Positions 25,607-35,100 of a stretch of DNA of 64,000 nt are shown in pieces; within the stretch, counting starts at the first letter, position 1; each line of letters opens with the position of its first letter. The position numbers were made by a program, and so were the translations under genes. The notes below the pieces were generated by a model that was not told where the DNA came from, did not search any database, and saw nothing but the letters and a program-made list of their open reading frames with translations. The stretch comes from Lachnobacterium bovis DSM 14045. GTDB lineage: Bacteria > Bacillota > Clostridia > Lachnospirales > Lachnospiraceae. The stretch spans positions 1 through 64,000 of the forward strand of contig NZ_FNPG01000020.1 of NCBI RefSeq assembly GCF_900107245.1, read 5' to 3'.

Positions 25607-26578
25607 ATGAAGCAAATGAAAAATAAGATTTTAACATTAGTAATGACATCTGTAACAGTAATGTCTGTTTTAGGAGGATGTGGAAGAAATGAATCGAAAC
25701 AGACTACATATAAGCAATATGGAGTAAATGCATTAGAGAATGGTCAGTACAAAGAAGCCATTAAATCATTAGATAGTGCACTTAAACAGTCAAATGGCAA
25801 GGTTGGCAAAAAGGAAATTGAAATATGTTTTTACAAAGGTGAAGCACAGTATTTAAGCGGTGATGCTAAGGGTGCAATTAAAACATACACATCATTAATT
25901 AACTATGATAATAATGCAAAAGCATATTATTTAAGAGGAAATGTATATCTAAGTCAGAGTCAGGAAAAAAAGGCGATAAATGATTATAAAAAAGCTTTAG
26001 AGGAAGATGAAAAAGATTACGAATTATACATTGGAATCTATAATTCACTTGCAAATGATGGTGAAGAAAAAGAAGCAAAAGAGTACCTAAATAAAGCACT
26101 TAATATTGATAAGAATAAGGCTTATGATAAGATGCAAAAAGGTAGAATTTATAATCTTTTAGGGAAAAAAGATAAAGCAATCGGCTTATTAAAAGAAGCG
26201 ATTGACGATGGTGAAAAAGAAGCATATTTTTATTTAGGAGATATTTATGCTGATAGTTCTAAAAAATCAGATAAAGATGAAGCTAATAAAAATTTCAAAA
26301 AACATATGGAAGAATCTGATTTATCATCCGAGGAATATTATAGATTCGGTAAGAGTTTAATGAAAGAAGATAAATATGGATATTCTTTAAGTTATTTTTT
26401 GAATGGACTCAAATTAGAAGAAGTTCCAAATAAACAGGCACTTATGAAGAAGGCAATTTCTGCGTATGAGCACACTGGAGATTTTAAATCTGCCAAAGAA
26501 CTCATGAAAAAATATGTAGAAAGCTATCCTTCAGATGAGGCAGCTAAATCAGAATATGTTTTCTTGAAAACTCGTTAG
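25607..26578 (+). CDS. TPR-repeat lipoprotein
   Basis: This 323-residue protein has a lipoprotein signal (residues 1 to ~24; lipobox VLGGC, lipid on the Cys) and then a stretch of tetratricopeptide repeats, for example YKQYGVNALENGQYKEAIKSL (quoted as YKQYGVNALENGQY then KEAIKSL), AYYLRGNVYLSQSQEKKAI and AYFYLGDIYADSSKK. TPR arrays bind partner proteins. It is membrane-tethered on the outer face. It lies before hflX with 115 bases between, and may have its own function. The partner is unknown. Confidence 0.88.
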   Translation: MKQMKNKILTLVMTSVTVMSVLGGCGRNESKQTTYKQYGVNALENGQYKEAIKSLDSALKQSNGKVGKKEIEICFYKGEAQYLSGDAKGAIKTYTSLINYDNNAKAYYLRGNVYLSQSQEKKAINDYKKALEEDEKDYELYIGIYNSLANDGEEKEAKEYLNKALNIDKNKAYDKMQKGRIYNLLGKKDKAIGLLKEAIDDGEKEAYFYLGDIYADSSKKSDKDEANKNFKKHMEESDLSSEEYYRFGKSLMKEDKYGYSLSYFLNGLKLEEVPNKQALMKKAISAYEHTGDFKSAKELMKKYVESYPSDEAAKSEYVFLKTR

Positions 26579-26693
26579 AAGAGGTTGATAAATTTTTTGT
26601 GCTTAAAGAAAAAGTGTAAGTTTTTAATAGTGTGATTAGAAAACATTTAGATTAAGATTGATATTAAGATTAAGAAAAGAAAAGGAAAAATGT

Positions 26694-27944
26694 ATGGCAG
26701 AAGCATTTGAAATGGAAGAATTACAAGAAAAATTAATATTAGTTGGTGTGGGTGAGCAAAATGGTGATGACGTCAACGAGTCATTAGATGAGTTAGAAGA
26801 ACTTGTTGAGACAACGGGTGCAGTTGTGTGCGGAAGGATTGTTCAAAATCTTGAAATCAGAAATAATGCTACTTATGTTGGAAGTGGTAAAATTCAAGAA
26901 ATTGCAGAATTAATTGAACAAACAGGTGCAACTGGAATTGTTTGTGATGATGAATTATCTCCAGCTCAGCTTAAAAATTTAGATGATGCTTTAAATGTAA
27001 AAATAATGGATAGAACATTAGTAATTTTAGATATTTTTGCAGCAAGGGCGTCCACAAGTGAAGGTAAAATTCAGGTCGAGCTTGCACAATTGAAGTATAG
27101 AGCAAGTCGTTTAAGTGGATTGGGTGTTTCTATGTCTAGACTTGGTGGTGGAATCGGAACAAGAGGACCAGGTGAAAAGAAGTTAGAAATCGATAGACGT
27201 CTTATTCGTGATAGAATATCCCAACTTAATAAAGAGTTGAAGGTTATTCAAAAACATAGGGATGTTACAAGAGCACAAAGAAAGAGAAATAATATTCCTG
27301 TTATAGCTATTGTAGGTTATACGAATGCCGGCAAATCGACACTACTTAATCATTTGACAGATGCGACAGTTCTTGAAGAAGATAAATTGTTTGCAACATT
27401 AGATCCAACAACAAGACTACTTGAACTTGATGCGCATCAACAGGTATTGTTAACAGATACAGTTGGTTTTATCAGAAAATTGCCACACAATTTAATAGAA
27501 GCGTTTAAGAGTACACTAGAAGAAGCAAAGTATGCGGATTATATTTTTCACGTAGTAGATTCTTCAAATGTAAATTATGAGCATCAGATGGAAACAGTTT
27601 ATCAAACATTAGATGAATTAGAAGTAAAAGATAAAACAATTATTACACTTTTTAATAAACAAGATAAAAGAACGGATAATGAACCGTTAAGAGATTTTAG
27701 GGCAGAAAAAACTTTACTTATTTCGGCAGTAAAAGATCAGGGCTTAGATGAAATAAAAGAAGTAATTGTAAATTTACTTAGAGATAATAAAATATATATT
27801 GAAAGAATAATTTCATATCAAGATGCGGGAATTATTCAGCTTGTAAGAAAACAGGGTGAACTTGTTTCAGAAGAGTATGTTCCAGAGGGAATAGCAATCA
27901 AGGCATATGTTCCAATGGAAGTGTATGGCAAATTGCCAGATTAA
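26694..27944 (+). CDS. hflX: GTPase HflX
   Basis: This 416-residue ribosome-associated GTPase splits stalled 70S ribosomes under stress. It has the HflX N-terminal domain (ATYVGSGKIQEIAEL), the hallmark GGIGTRGPGEKKLEIDRR and a GTPase domain with G1 GYTNAGKST, G3 DTVGFI and G4 NKQD. The ATG at 26694 has AAGGA 6-7 bases upstream; an in-frame TTG 36 bases earlier has no site. Its family assignment is clear. The gap after it (about 150 bases) ends the housekeeping part of the window. Confidence 0.95.
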   Translation: MAEAFEMEELQEKLILVGVGEQNGDDVNESLDELEELVETTGAVVCGRIVQNLEIRNNATYVGSGKIQEIAELIEQTGATGIVCDDELSPAQLKNLDDALNVKIMDRTLVILDIFAARASTSEGKIQVELAQLKYRASRLSGLGVSMSRLGGGIGTRGPGEKKLEIDRRLIRDRISQLNKELKVIQKHRDVTRAQRKRNNIPVIAIVGYTNAGKSTLLNHLTDATVLEEDKLFATLDPTTRLLELDAHQQVLLTDTVGFIRKLPHNLIEAFKSTLEEAKYADYIFHVVDSSNVNYEHQMETVYQTLDELEVKDKTIITLFNKQDKRTDNEPLRDFRAEKTLLISAVKDQGLDEIKEVIVNLLRDNKIYIERIISYQDAGIIQLVRKQGELVSEEYVPEGIAIKAYVPMEVYGKLPD

Positions 27945-28093
27945 AATTAAAAATTTTTTTATGTTATCATCCGATAAATTATATGTATTTACATACGTTG
28001 TTATATGATTTTTTTGAAAAATCAGTTGAATATCTATAAACTATTATGTACATATTTTTTATATGGATGATAAGTGAAAGGGGACCAAAGAAG

Positions 28094-29377
28094 TTGGCTG
28101 GTAGAAAAAGACGAGAAATACGTTGGGATAAACTAGATAATACGGCTAATCTTTTTCCTGTTATTGCAGGAGAGTCGATGACTAACGTATATAGAATTAG
28201 CGTCAAATTAAAAGAAGAAATACAACCAGAACTTTTACAAGAAGCTCTAAATAAAGTCCTTCCTAGGATGGATGGATTTAATTTGCGTTTAAGAAGAGGT
28301 GTTTTTTGGTATTATTTTGAAGAAAATGGGAAAAAAGCTCCCAAAGTAGTAGAAGAAAACACTTTTCCATGCAGATTCATTCATCCAAGTTCAAATAGGG
28401 ATTATTTATTTAGAGTGACTTATTATTCATGTAAAATAAATCTAGAAGTTTTTCATGTTTTGACAGACGGAATGGGCGGAATTAATTTTATCAGAGAATT
28501 GACATATCAATATTTGAGATTAGCACATAAAGACTTGCAAGAAAAATTAGGTGATGAATTTAGCTATAACACATCTTTGAATAGAGAAGATAGTTTTATC
28601 AAAAATTTTAAGAAAAAAACAAAACGTGGTTATAAGAGTCAAAAAGCATATCTTATAAAGGGAGATAAATTAAGTGATGGCGAATTTGGAGTAATGCATA
28701 TTTTGATGCCTTTAGATGAAATAAAGACAGTTTCAAAAAAATATAATGCAACTATAAATGAATATTTGGTGGCATGTTTTGTGTGGAGCATTTATGTTGA
28801 GTGCCTCAAAAAGATGCCAAGTGAAAAAGCGATACGAGTAGCTGTTCCGGTAAATCTTAGACCTTTTTTTGATTCGATAACAACCAAGAATTTCTTTATT
28901 ATGGTTTCTGCTGAATTTATAGCAAAAAATGAAGAATATACTTTTTCAGAAGTTTTAGAAATCATAAAAAAAAGTTTACATAAACAGATAACAAAAGAAC
29001 ATTTAGAAAATCTTTTTTCATACAGTGTTGCAGGACAGCTTAATAAATTTGCACGTCCAGTTCCTTTATTTTTAAAAAATGCATATATGAAGATGATTTA
29101 CACTAAGTCGGCGTTGGCAAATACTACAACTGTCACAAACATTGGCAATTTGAAAGTAGATGAACCTTACGAAAAATACATAGATCAGTTTTATGCATTT
29201 ATAGCAATGTCCGAAGGACAATATATAAAAGGAACTATCTGCTCATACAATGGAGTCTTGGTTTATACATTTAGCTCAATTTTAGCTGATACTTCAATAC
29301 AAAAATGTTTTTGTAAACAGCTCGTAAGTGATGGAATAAGTGTATCAATTGAGACTAATGGAGTGTATTCGTCGTAG
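28094..29377 (+). CDS. Condensation-superfamily acyltransferase (alcohol acetyltransferase-like)
   Basis: This protein of about 427 residues belongs to the CoA-dependent acyltransferase/condensation superfamily: the active-site motif HVLTDGMGG (HxxxDG) lies near residue 125 and a GNL segment (TVTNIGNL) near residue 350 matches the solvent-channel region. Such enzymes transfer acyl groups to alcohols or amines. The best start is TTG at 28094, set by AAAGGGG 10 bases before; an upstream ATG at 28046 lacks one. The next gene (zinc-ribbon membrane protein) commonly accompanies this enzyme in Clostridia. Together with LicD these genes lie immediately before the NRPS operon; whether they modify its product is unknown. 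Confidence 0.8.
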   Translation: MAGRKRREIRWDKLDNTANLFPVIAGESMTNVYRISVKLKEEIQPELLQEALNKVLPRMDGFNLRLRRGVFWYYFEENGKKAPKVVEENTFPCRFIHPSSNRDYLFRVTYYSCKINLEVFHVLTDGMGGINFIRELTYQYLRLAHKDLQEKLGDEFSYNTSLNREDSFIKNFKKKTKRGYKSQKAYLIKGDKLSDGEFGVMHILMPLDEIKTVSKKYNATINEYLVACFVWSIYVECLKKMPSEKAIRVAVPVNLRPFFDSITTKNFFIMVSAEFIAKNEEYTFSEVLEIIKKSLHKQITKEHLENLFSYSVAGQLNKFARPVPLFLKNAYMKMIYTKSALANTTTVTNIGNLKVDEPYEKYIDQFYAFIAMSEGQYIKGTICSYNGVLVYTFSSILADTSIQKCFCKQLVSDGISVSIETNGVYSS

Positions 29378-29469
29378 AATTAAGAAATTATCCAGAAAAT
29401 ACGAAAAACATAACATGCATAAGAATAAATATGCAGGAAAATATACAAAATGGAAAGTTTGGTGGAAAA

Positions 29470-30141
29470 ATGGCACGATGTAAAAAGTGTAATGTGGAAA
29501 TATTAGATGATACAGATAGATGCCCACTTTGCAATTTAATATTAGAAAAAAACGATACCCCGATAAGTAATCTATATCCTATTGATGCAATTGAAATTAC
29601 ACGAAGATTTCGTGTTTTTTCAAATATATTATTGTTTTTATCAATTGTATTGCAAACATTTTGCTTTTGGTTAGATTATAGCATAAATGGAAGAAAAATA
29701 ATGTGGAGCATAATAGTTGGCATGGTCGTAGTCTATGTCAATGTGATTTTACGTCTGACTATTATGGGAAAATCAGGATATCTATTCAAGATAGTTGGTA
29801 TATTTTTTATCGCTTTGGGAATGTGTGTATGTAGCGATTTTGTAATGGGATACAAAGGCTGGTCATTAGAATATGTGTTTCCAATAGTTATTTTAGTATT
29901 AGATTTAATAATAGTGATTTTAATGCTTGCTAATCGACGAAATTGGCAAAGCTATATAATGATCCAACTTTTCCAAGTAGTATTAGGAGTAGTTTTAGTA
30001 ACTCTAGGTGTATTCGGTGAAATCAAATGGGTGGTTTTAATAAATGTTTCAACTGCTGTGTCAATTTTTCTGTTTTTAGGAACAGTAATAATAGGCGATA
30101 AGAGAGCAAAAACAGAATTGAAGAGAAGGTTTCACATATAA
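29470..30141 (+). CDS. Zinc-ribbon membrane protein, DUF6320-like
   Basis: This protein of about 223 residues starts with a zinc ribbon (CKKCNVEILDDTDRCPLC) and continues with about six membrane helices. The zinc finger plus polytopic layout fits the DUF6320 family, which I recall as a common neighbour of the alcohol acetyltransferase-like gene just upstream; I am moderately sure of that name. The ATG at 29470 has GGTGG 5 bases upstream, while an ATG 39 bases earlier has none. It may be a membrane partner of the acyltransferase. Its function is unknown. Confidence 0.75.
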   Translation: MARCKKCNVEILDDTDRCPLCNLILEKNDTPISNLYPIDAIEITRRFRVFSNILLFLSIVLQTFCFWLDYSINGRKIMWSIIVGMVVVYVNVILRLTIMGKSGYLFKIVGIFFIALGMCVCSDFVMGYKGWSLEYVFPIVILVLDLIIVILMLANRRNWQSYIMIQLFQVVLGVVLVTLGVFGEIKWVVLINVSTAVSIFLFLGTVIIGDKRAKTELKRRFHI

Positions 30142-30233
30142 AATGCTTTATAAATTAAAATAATACTTAACACATAAAAATAATGAAGACAGCAAAAACT
30201 AAATGTAGTGTTTCTATAAATGAGGGAAAAAAT

Positions 30234-31943
30234 ATGAAACAAAAAATTGATTTCTTTAGAGATGAGATTAGAAATGGTTTCTATGTTCCAACTTCGATAA
30301 AGCAAGCGTGGGCAACGGAATTAGATGTTTTAAAAGAAATTGATAAAATCTGCAAAAGATACAATATAAAATACTTTGCTGATGCAGGTACGCTGTTGGG
30401 AGCGGTGCGACATGGCGGTTTTATACCATGGGATGATGATATAGATATAGTGATGTTTAGGGAGGATTTTGAGTTCTTTTTGGAAAAGGCAAAAGATGAA
30501 CTTCCAGAAGAATACACAATTCACGATTATAAACAAAAAGAGAATTACCATAATTTTTCAGTGAAAATAGTCAATGGACAACGAATAAATTTTGAAAGTG
30601 ATTCTCTAAAAAATCACTATAATTTCCCTTGGTTATCGTGCGTCGATGTTTTCCCTTTGGATTATTTATATGAAGATTCGGAAAAAGAAAAACAAAGAGA
30701 CAATGAATTGCTTTTTATGCTTGTAACAATAGAAGAGATAGAATCAGTAGATGAAATAGAATCAACAGAAAAAAATAGTGAGAAATCAGATCAAAAATCG
30801 TATCAAAAACTAAGTTCCAAGAGTTTAAAATTGTTAGACAAACTTGAAAAAACCTATAACATAACAATTTCAAGAGAAGGTAGTAAAAGAACAATCGCCA
30901 ATAGGGTTAGAGAATTGTTTGTTGAGCATTCCAAAAGAGTTACCAAAGAAGAAAGTAACCTAGTTGGAATATTGCATCCTTTTATAATTTCAGGTGAGGA
31001 AGGAATTCCAAAAAATTATTATGAAGATGTTCTTTTTTTACCATTTGAAGACATAAAAATTTCAGTTCCGGTAGGGTATGATGATATTTTAAATAGAAGA
31101 TATAATGATTATAAGGTTTGTGTAAAAAGCAATGCGTTACATAATTATCCTTTTTTTGAAAAACAAAAAGAAGAAATGGAAAGATTAGCAGGAAAAGAAA
31201 TTTTTGAGTTTAAAATAAATCCGGATAAGCTAATTAATAGACCGATAGTTGATGTTTGTGAATGTGAAAGAGAATTAACGTTGAACGAACATTTGAATAA
31301 GGATGCCTCATTAGTAGAAAATAATGATGGAAATAGAAGAATTAAACAAGCTAAGCGAGAAATTGTTTTTTTACCAATCGGAATCAAAGAGTGGAAAAGC
31401 ATGCAACCATATTATGAAAATGCAAAAAAAGAGGACGATACGGTGGTTTATATTATTCCTTTGCCACTTATGAAGAAAGATTTTTTTGGAAACATTATAT
31501 CGTCAGATGAAGAAATTTTTGAATCACTAAATTTTGATGCTTATTTAAGAGAAGAATCGATAGAAGTAGAAGATATTAAAAGCTTTATTGATTATAAGAT
31601 TGAAAAAAGTTGTCCAGATGAAGTATATATTCAAAATCCTTATGATAATGAAAATCCTTTACTTACAGTACCGTCAAATTATTATGTCGAGTATATGAGA
31701 AAATATGCTTTTGAAATAAAATATCTACCAATTGGCACAGTGGATGAATTTGATTCAGAAAGCATTGCAGATAATTATAATTTAAAACACTATTTGTGTA
31801 AACCAGGTGCAGTTTATGCAGACAAAATAATAGTCCAGTCTGAAAATATGAAAAAAATCTATATAAAGAAATTAGTAGATACTTTCGGAGAAGAATATAC
31901 TCAAATATGGAAGAATAAAATTCAAGTAACAAAATATATATAG
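30234..31943 (+). CDS. LicD-family protein with C-terminal transferase-like domain
   Basis: This 569-residue protein has an N-terminal LicD domain (about residues 1-310) with the nucleotidyltransferase signature ADAGTLLGAVRHGG and FIPWDDDIDI, and a C-terminal region (from ~350) with FLPIGIKEWKSM and a stretch (YIQNPYDNENPLL) reminiscent of glycerophospho-/glycosyltransferase folds. LicD proteins add phosphocholine or similar groups to surface glycans. The ATG at 30234 follows GAGGG at 7 bases. It precedes the NRPS promoter. A role in decorating cell-surface polymer is more likely than in peptide synthesis. Confidence 0.82.
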   Translation: MKQKIDFFRDEIRNGFYVPTSIKQAWATELDVLKEIDKICKRYNIKYFADAGTLLGAVRHGGFIPWDDDIDIVMFREDFEFFLEKAKDELPEEYTIHDYKQKENYHNFSVKIVNGQRINFESDSLKNHYNFPWLSCVDVFPLDYLYEDSEKEKQRDNELLFMLVTIEEIESVDEIESTEKNSEKSDQKSYQKLSSKSLKLLDKLEKTYNITISREGSKRTIANRVRELFVEHSKRVTKEESNLVGILHPFIISGEEGIPKNYYEDVLFLPFEDIKISVPVGYDDILNRRYNDYKVCVKSNALHNYPFFEKQKEEMERLAGKEIFEFKINPDKLINRPIVDVCECERELTLNEHLNKDASLVENNDGNRRIKQAKREIVFLPIGIKEWKSMQPYYENAKKEDDTVVYIIPLPLMKKDFFGNIISSDEEIFESLNFDAYLREESIEVEDIKSFIDYKIEKSCPDEVYIQNPYDNENPLLTVPSNYYVEYMRKYAFEIKYLPIGTVDEFDSESIADNYNLKHYLCKPGAVYADKIIVQSENMKKIYIKKLVDTFGEEYTQIWKNKIQVTKYI

Positions 31944-32023
31944 TTTAAAAAAGAAGTTAGAAATATCAAACAACAATTATAATACCATAAATAAAATAAT
32001 TTATTTTTTTTAGTTTATTTATA

Positions 32024-32052
32024 TTGACAGGTGTCGTGGCACAATGTAAAAT
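32024..32052 (+). promoter_or_regulatory. Promoter of the NRPS/PKS operon with imperfect dyad
   Basis: TTGACA (32024-32029) and TAAAAT (32047-32052) are 17 bases apart. The spacer holds an imperfect dyad GTGTC-GT-GGCAC, in the usual place of a TetR- or MerR-type operator. The leader to the start codon is about 120 bases and shows no strong terminator hairpin. Confidence 0.75.
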
Positions 32053-32171
32053 GTCTATAGCTAAATTTAATGAGTTAACAAAAATAAATAAGGGGACAAA
32101 TAGGAGTATAGTTAAACGAATTAAATATAAATATTAAAGGTAAATTTTATAGAAAGAATGAGAGAATATTT

Positions 32172-35100
32172 ATGTTTAAATTAACGGACACCCAAAGTGA
32201 ATTGTACGAGTTAGAACAGTACAGTGGAAGCGGCGTAACATGGTTGACAGGAGATGTATTTTTGACTGGAAAAATCGACACTAAGATTGCGCTAGAGAGC
32301 ATACAAGAGATTGTTATGCAGAATGAAATTTTTCATTTAAGAATTGTCACATCAAATGACAAGAACGAACCAGAATGGGAATATGTAGAGAATATTGATT
32401 TAGAAAAATGTACGGGAATTAGAGAGTTTGACGAGTCTATAGCGTGTATTGAAGCAAGAGATGAATCAAACTTTGAATCATATAATAAAGCATATCTCGA
32501 GTGGGTTAACAAAGAGATGGAAAATGTTCCACGAATGACAGAACAATTATTTAAGATTTGGATAGTTAGACGTGGTAATGAAATCGGAATGTTACTTATG
32601 ATGAACCACATTATTTCAGATGGTTGGACAATGTCAAAGATTGCTGAGAAGTTTATTAAGTTATATAATGCCAAATTAAAAAATGATACGTATGACGTGA
32701 CAACGAATTCTTATATTGAAATAATGAAAGAAGAACAAGAGTATCTTAAAACTAATAGATTTTTAAAAGATAAGCAATTCTGGGAAAATCAAATTGATAA
32801 GTGCAGTGAACTTACAGTACTTGCAAATCATAAGATGGATCAGATGAAATCTAGAAGAGTTCAATTAGATTTAAGCAAAGAACATTCAAAAAAAATCATA
32901 GAATTTTGTAAAAAAGAAAAAATATCTGAATATGTGTTATATCTTTCAGCTTTAGGAGAGGTATTCCACGAACAGACAAATTCAGATGATTTTTACATAG
33001 GAAGTACGCTGACAAATAGAACGGGAAGAAAGCGTAAAGATGCTTTAGGTTTATTAGCAAATACAGTACCTATTTATTTTTCATTTAAAGAAGAAAAACA
33101 AGATAAAAATGTAGATAACTATATTGGTAGTGTGAAAAATTTTGTGGGAGAAGTTTTTAGACACCAGAAGCATACATACAATCGTATTTTAAAAGAAAAC
33201 AACATTGGAAAAATATTTGATGTTAGTTTGAATTATCAGGTAGCATCAATTCTTGATGATGTTTCATCGGATCTTACTTTTTACAACGTGCCATACCAGA
33301 TAGAAAGTTTGGTAGTTCATATTTTTATGACAACTGATAAGCAGTATAAAATTATGTTTGATTATCAGGAAGAAGTTTTTGAAGATTGGGAAATCAAGGC
33401 GCTTCAGAAACATTTTATGACATTTATCGACAGAGTTGTTGATGATTGGGAGAATTTTAGAGAGAAAAATGCAAGAAAAGTAAACCTGATTACAAAAGCT
33501 GAAAAAGAATTAGTACTAGGAATATTTAATGATACAAAATGTGATATTAAAGGTTATACAATTAATGGAATGTTCGAAGAACAGGTAAAGAAATATCCTA
33601 AGAAAACAGCAATAATTTTTGGAAACGAAAAGATAACATATGAAGAATTAAATGCTAGAGCTAATTATGTCGCCAACAAATTAAATGAGAAAAAAATAGG
33701 GGTTGGAGATTTTGTTGCAATTAGTGCAAGTAAGAGCGTGGAAACGGTTGCAGCAATGCTTGGAACATTGAAATGTGGTGCAGCTTTTGTGCCAATTGAT
33801 CCAGAATATCCACAGAAAAGAATTGATTACATTTTAAATGATTGTAAGCCAGAAATATTTATTGAAACTATAGGAGCTGAAACACTAGAAGTTGAAGCTA
33901 CAGTGGCTGAAACATCGAAAATGAAAACTATGATAGATTTCTGCGCCAAATTACACCTTGGTGGCAAATTTAATGAAACTAACCAGTGTAACACGGAATT
34001 AGATTTCATAAGTCCTCATACAAAAGATGATGTTGCCTATATGATTTATACTTCTGGAACAACAGGAAGACCAAAGGGCGTTTTAGTTGAGCATAGCGGT
34101 GTTGAATCTCTTAGAATGTATTTCAATAAGTTCAGAGGAATCGGTGTAGATGATGTAGTTATGCAGTTTGCAAGTTTTTCATTTGATGCTGCTATTTCAG
34201 AGATTACTATGTCGATTTTGTCAGGTGCAACTATGTGCATTGTAACAGAACAAATTAGAAACGACATTGATTTACTGGAAAAATACTTAAGTGATAATCA
34301 TGTGACAGCAGGAATTTTTCCACCTCAGTATTTGATGCAGTTAAAAAATGTTCCATTTAAGTTATTGATTACAGCAGGTTCAGAAACAAATAGAAAGATT
34401 ATTGAAAAATTTGGTGCGGATAAAAATTGCATTTATAGTAATGATTATGGCCCAACAGAAGGAACAGTTTGTGCGACTGCGTGGAAATACGAAGGAGGCG
34501 AGATTCCAAGAAATATTCCAATTGGTAAACCGATTGCAAACAAACAGGTTTATGTTGTAAAAGAAAACAATCTATGTGGAATAGGTGTGCCAGGTGAATT
34601 ATGTATTGCAGGTGAAGGACTTGCAAGAGGATATCATAATCAAGAAGAATTAACCAAAGAAAGATTTGTTGATAATCCTTTTGGAGAAGGTCGTTTATAC
34701 AAAACAGGTGACAGAGCTCGTTGGAATGAAAAAGGTGAAATTGAATTTTTAGGACGAATTGATAACCAGGTAAAAATCAGAGGTTTTAGAATTGAAATTG
34801 CTGAGATTGAAGAGGTTATGCGTCAGATTGACAGTGTTAAAAGTGCAGCAGTTGTTGTAAAGAAAAATGAATCAACAACTGAAAAATATATTGATGCATA
34901 TTATACAACTGATTCGGATGTTAGATATGAGGATGTAGTTTCTAATATGCATGAGAAACTTCCAAATTATATGATACCATCACACATTAATCAGGTTACT
35001 TCAATTCCATTAAATAGAAATGGAAAAGTAGATGTCAAGGAACTAGAAAAACATATTATAAAAAGAATTAAAAAAAATAGTGCTCCTGTAAATGCTAATG

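Noticed and set aside
32051-32137. A 28-codon frame (MSIAKFNELTKINKG...) in the leader of the NRPS operon
   Set aside because: Its ATG overlaps the -10 of the promoter and it has no ribosome site, so it cannot be on the main transcript.
31944-32171. LytTR-type half-sites before the NRPS operon, which would link it to the peptide system
   Set aside because: No TGTAATAAACG or close variant was seen in this region.
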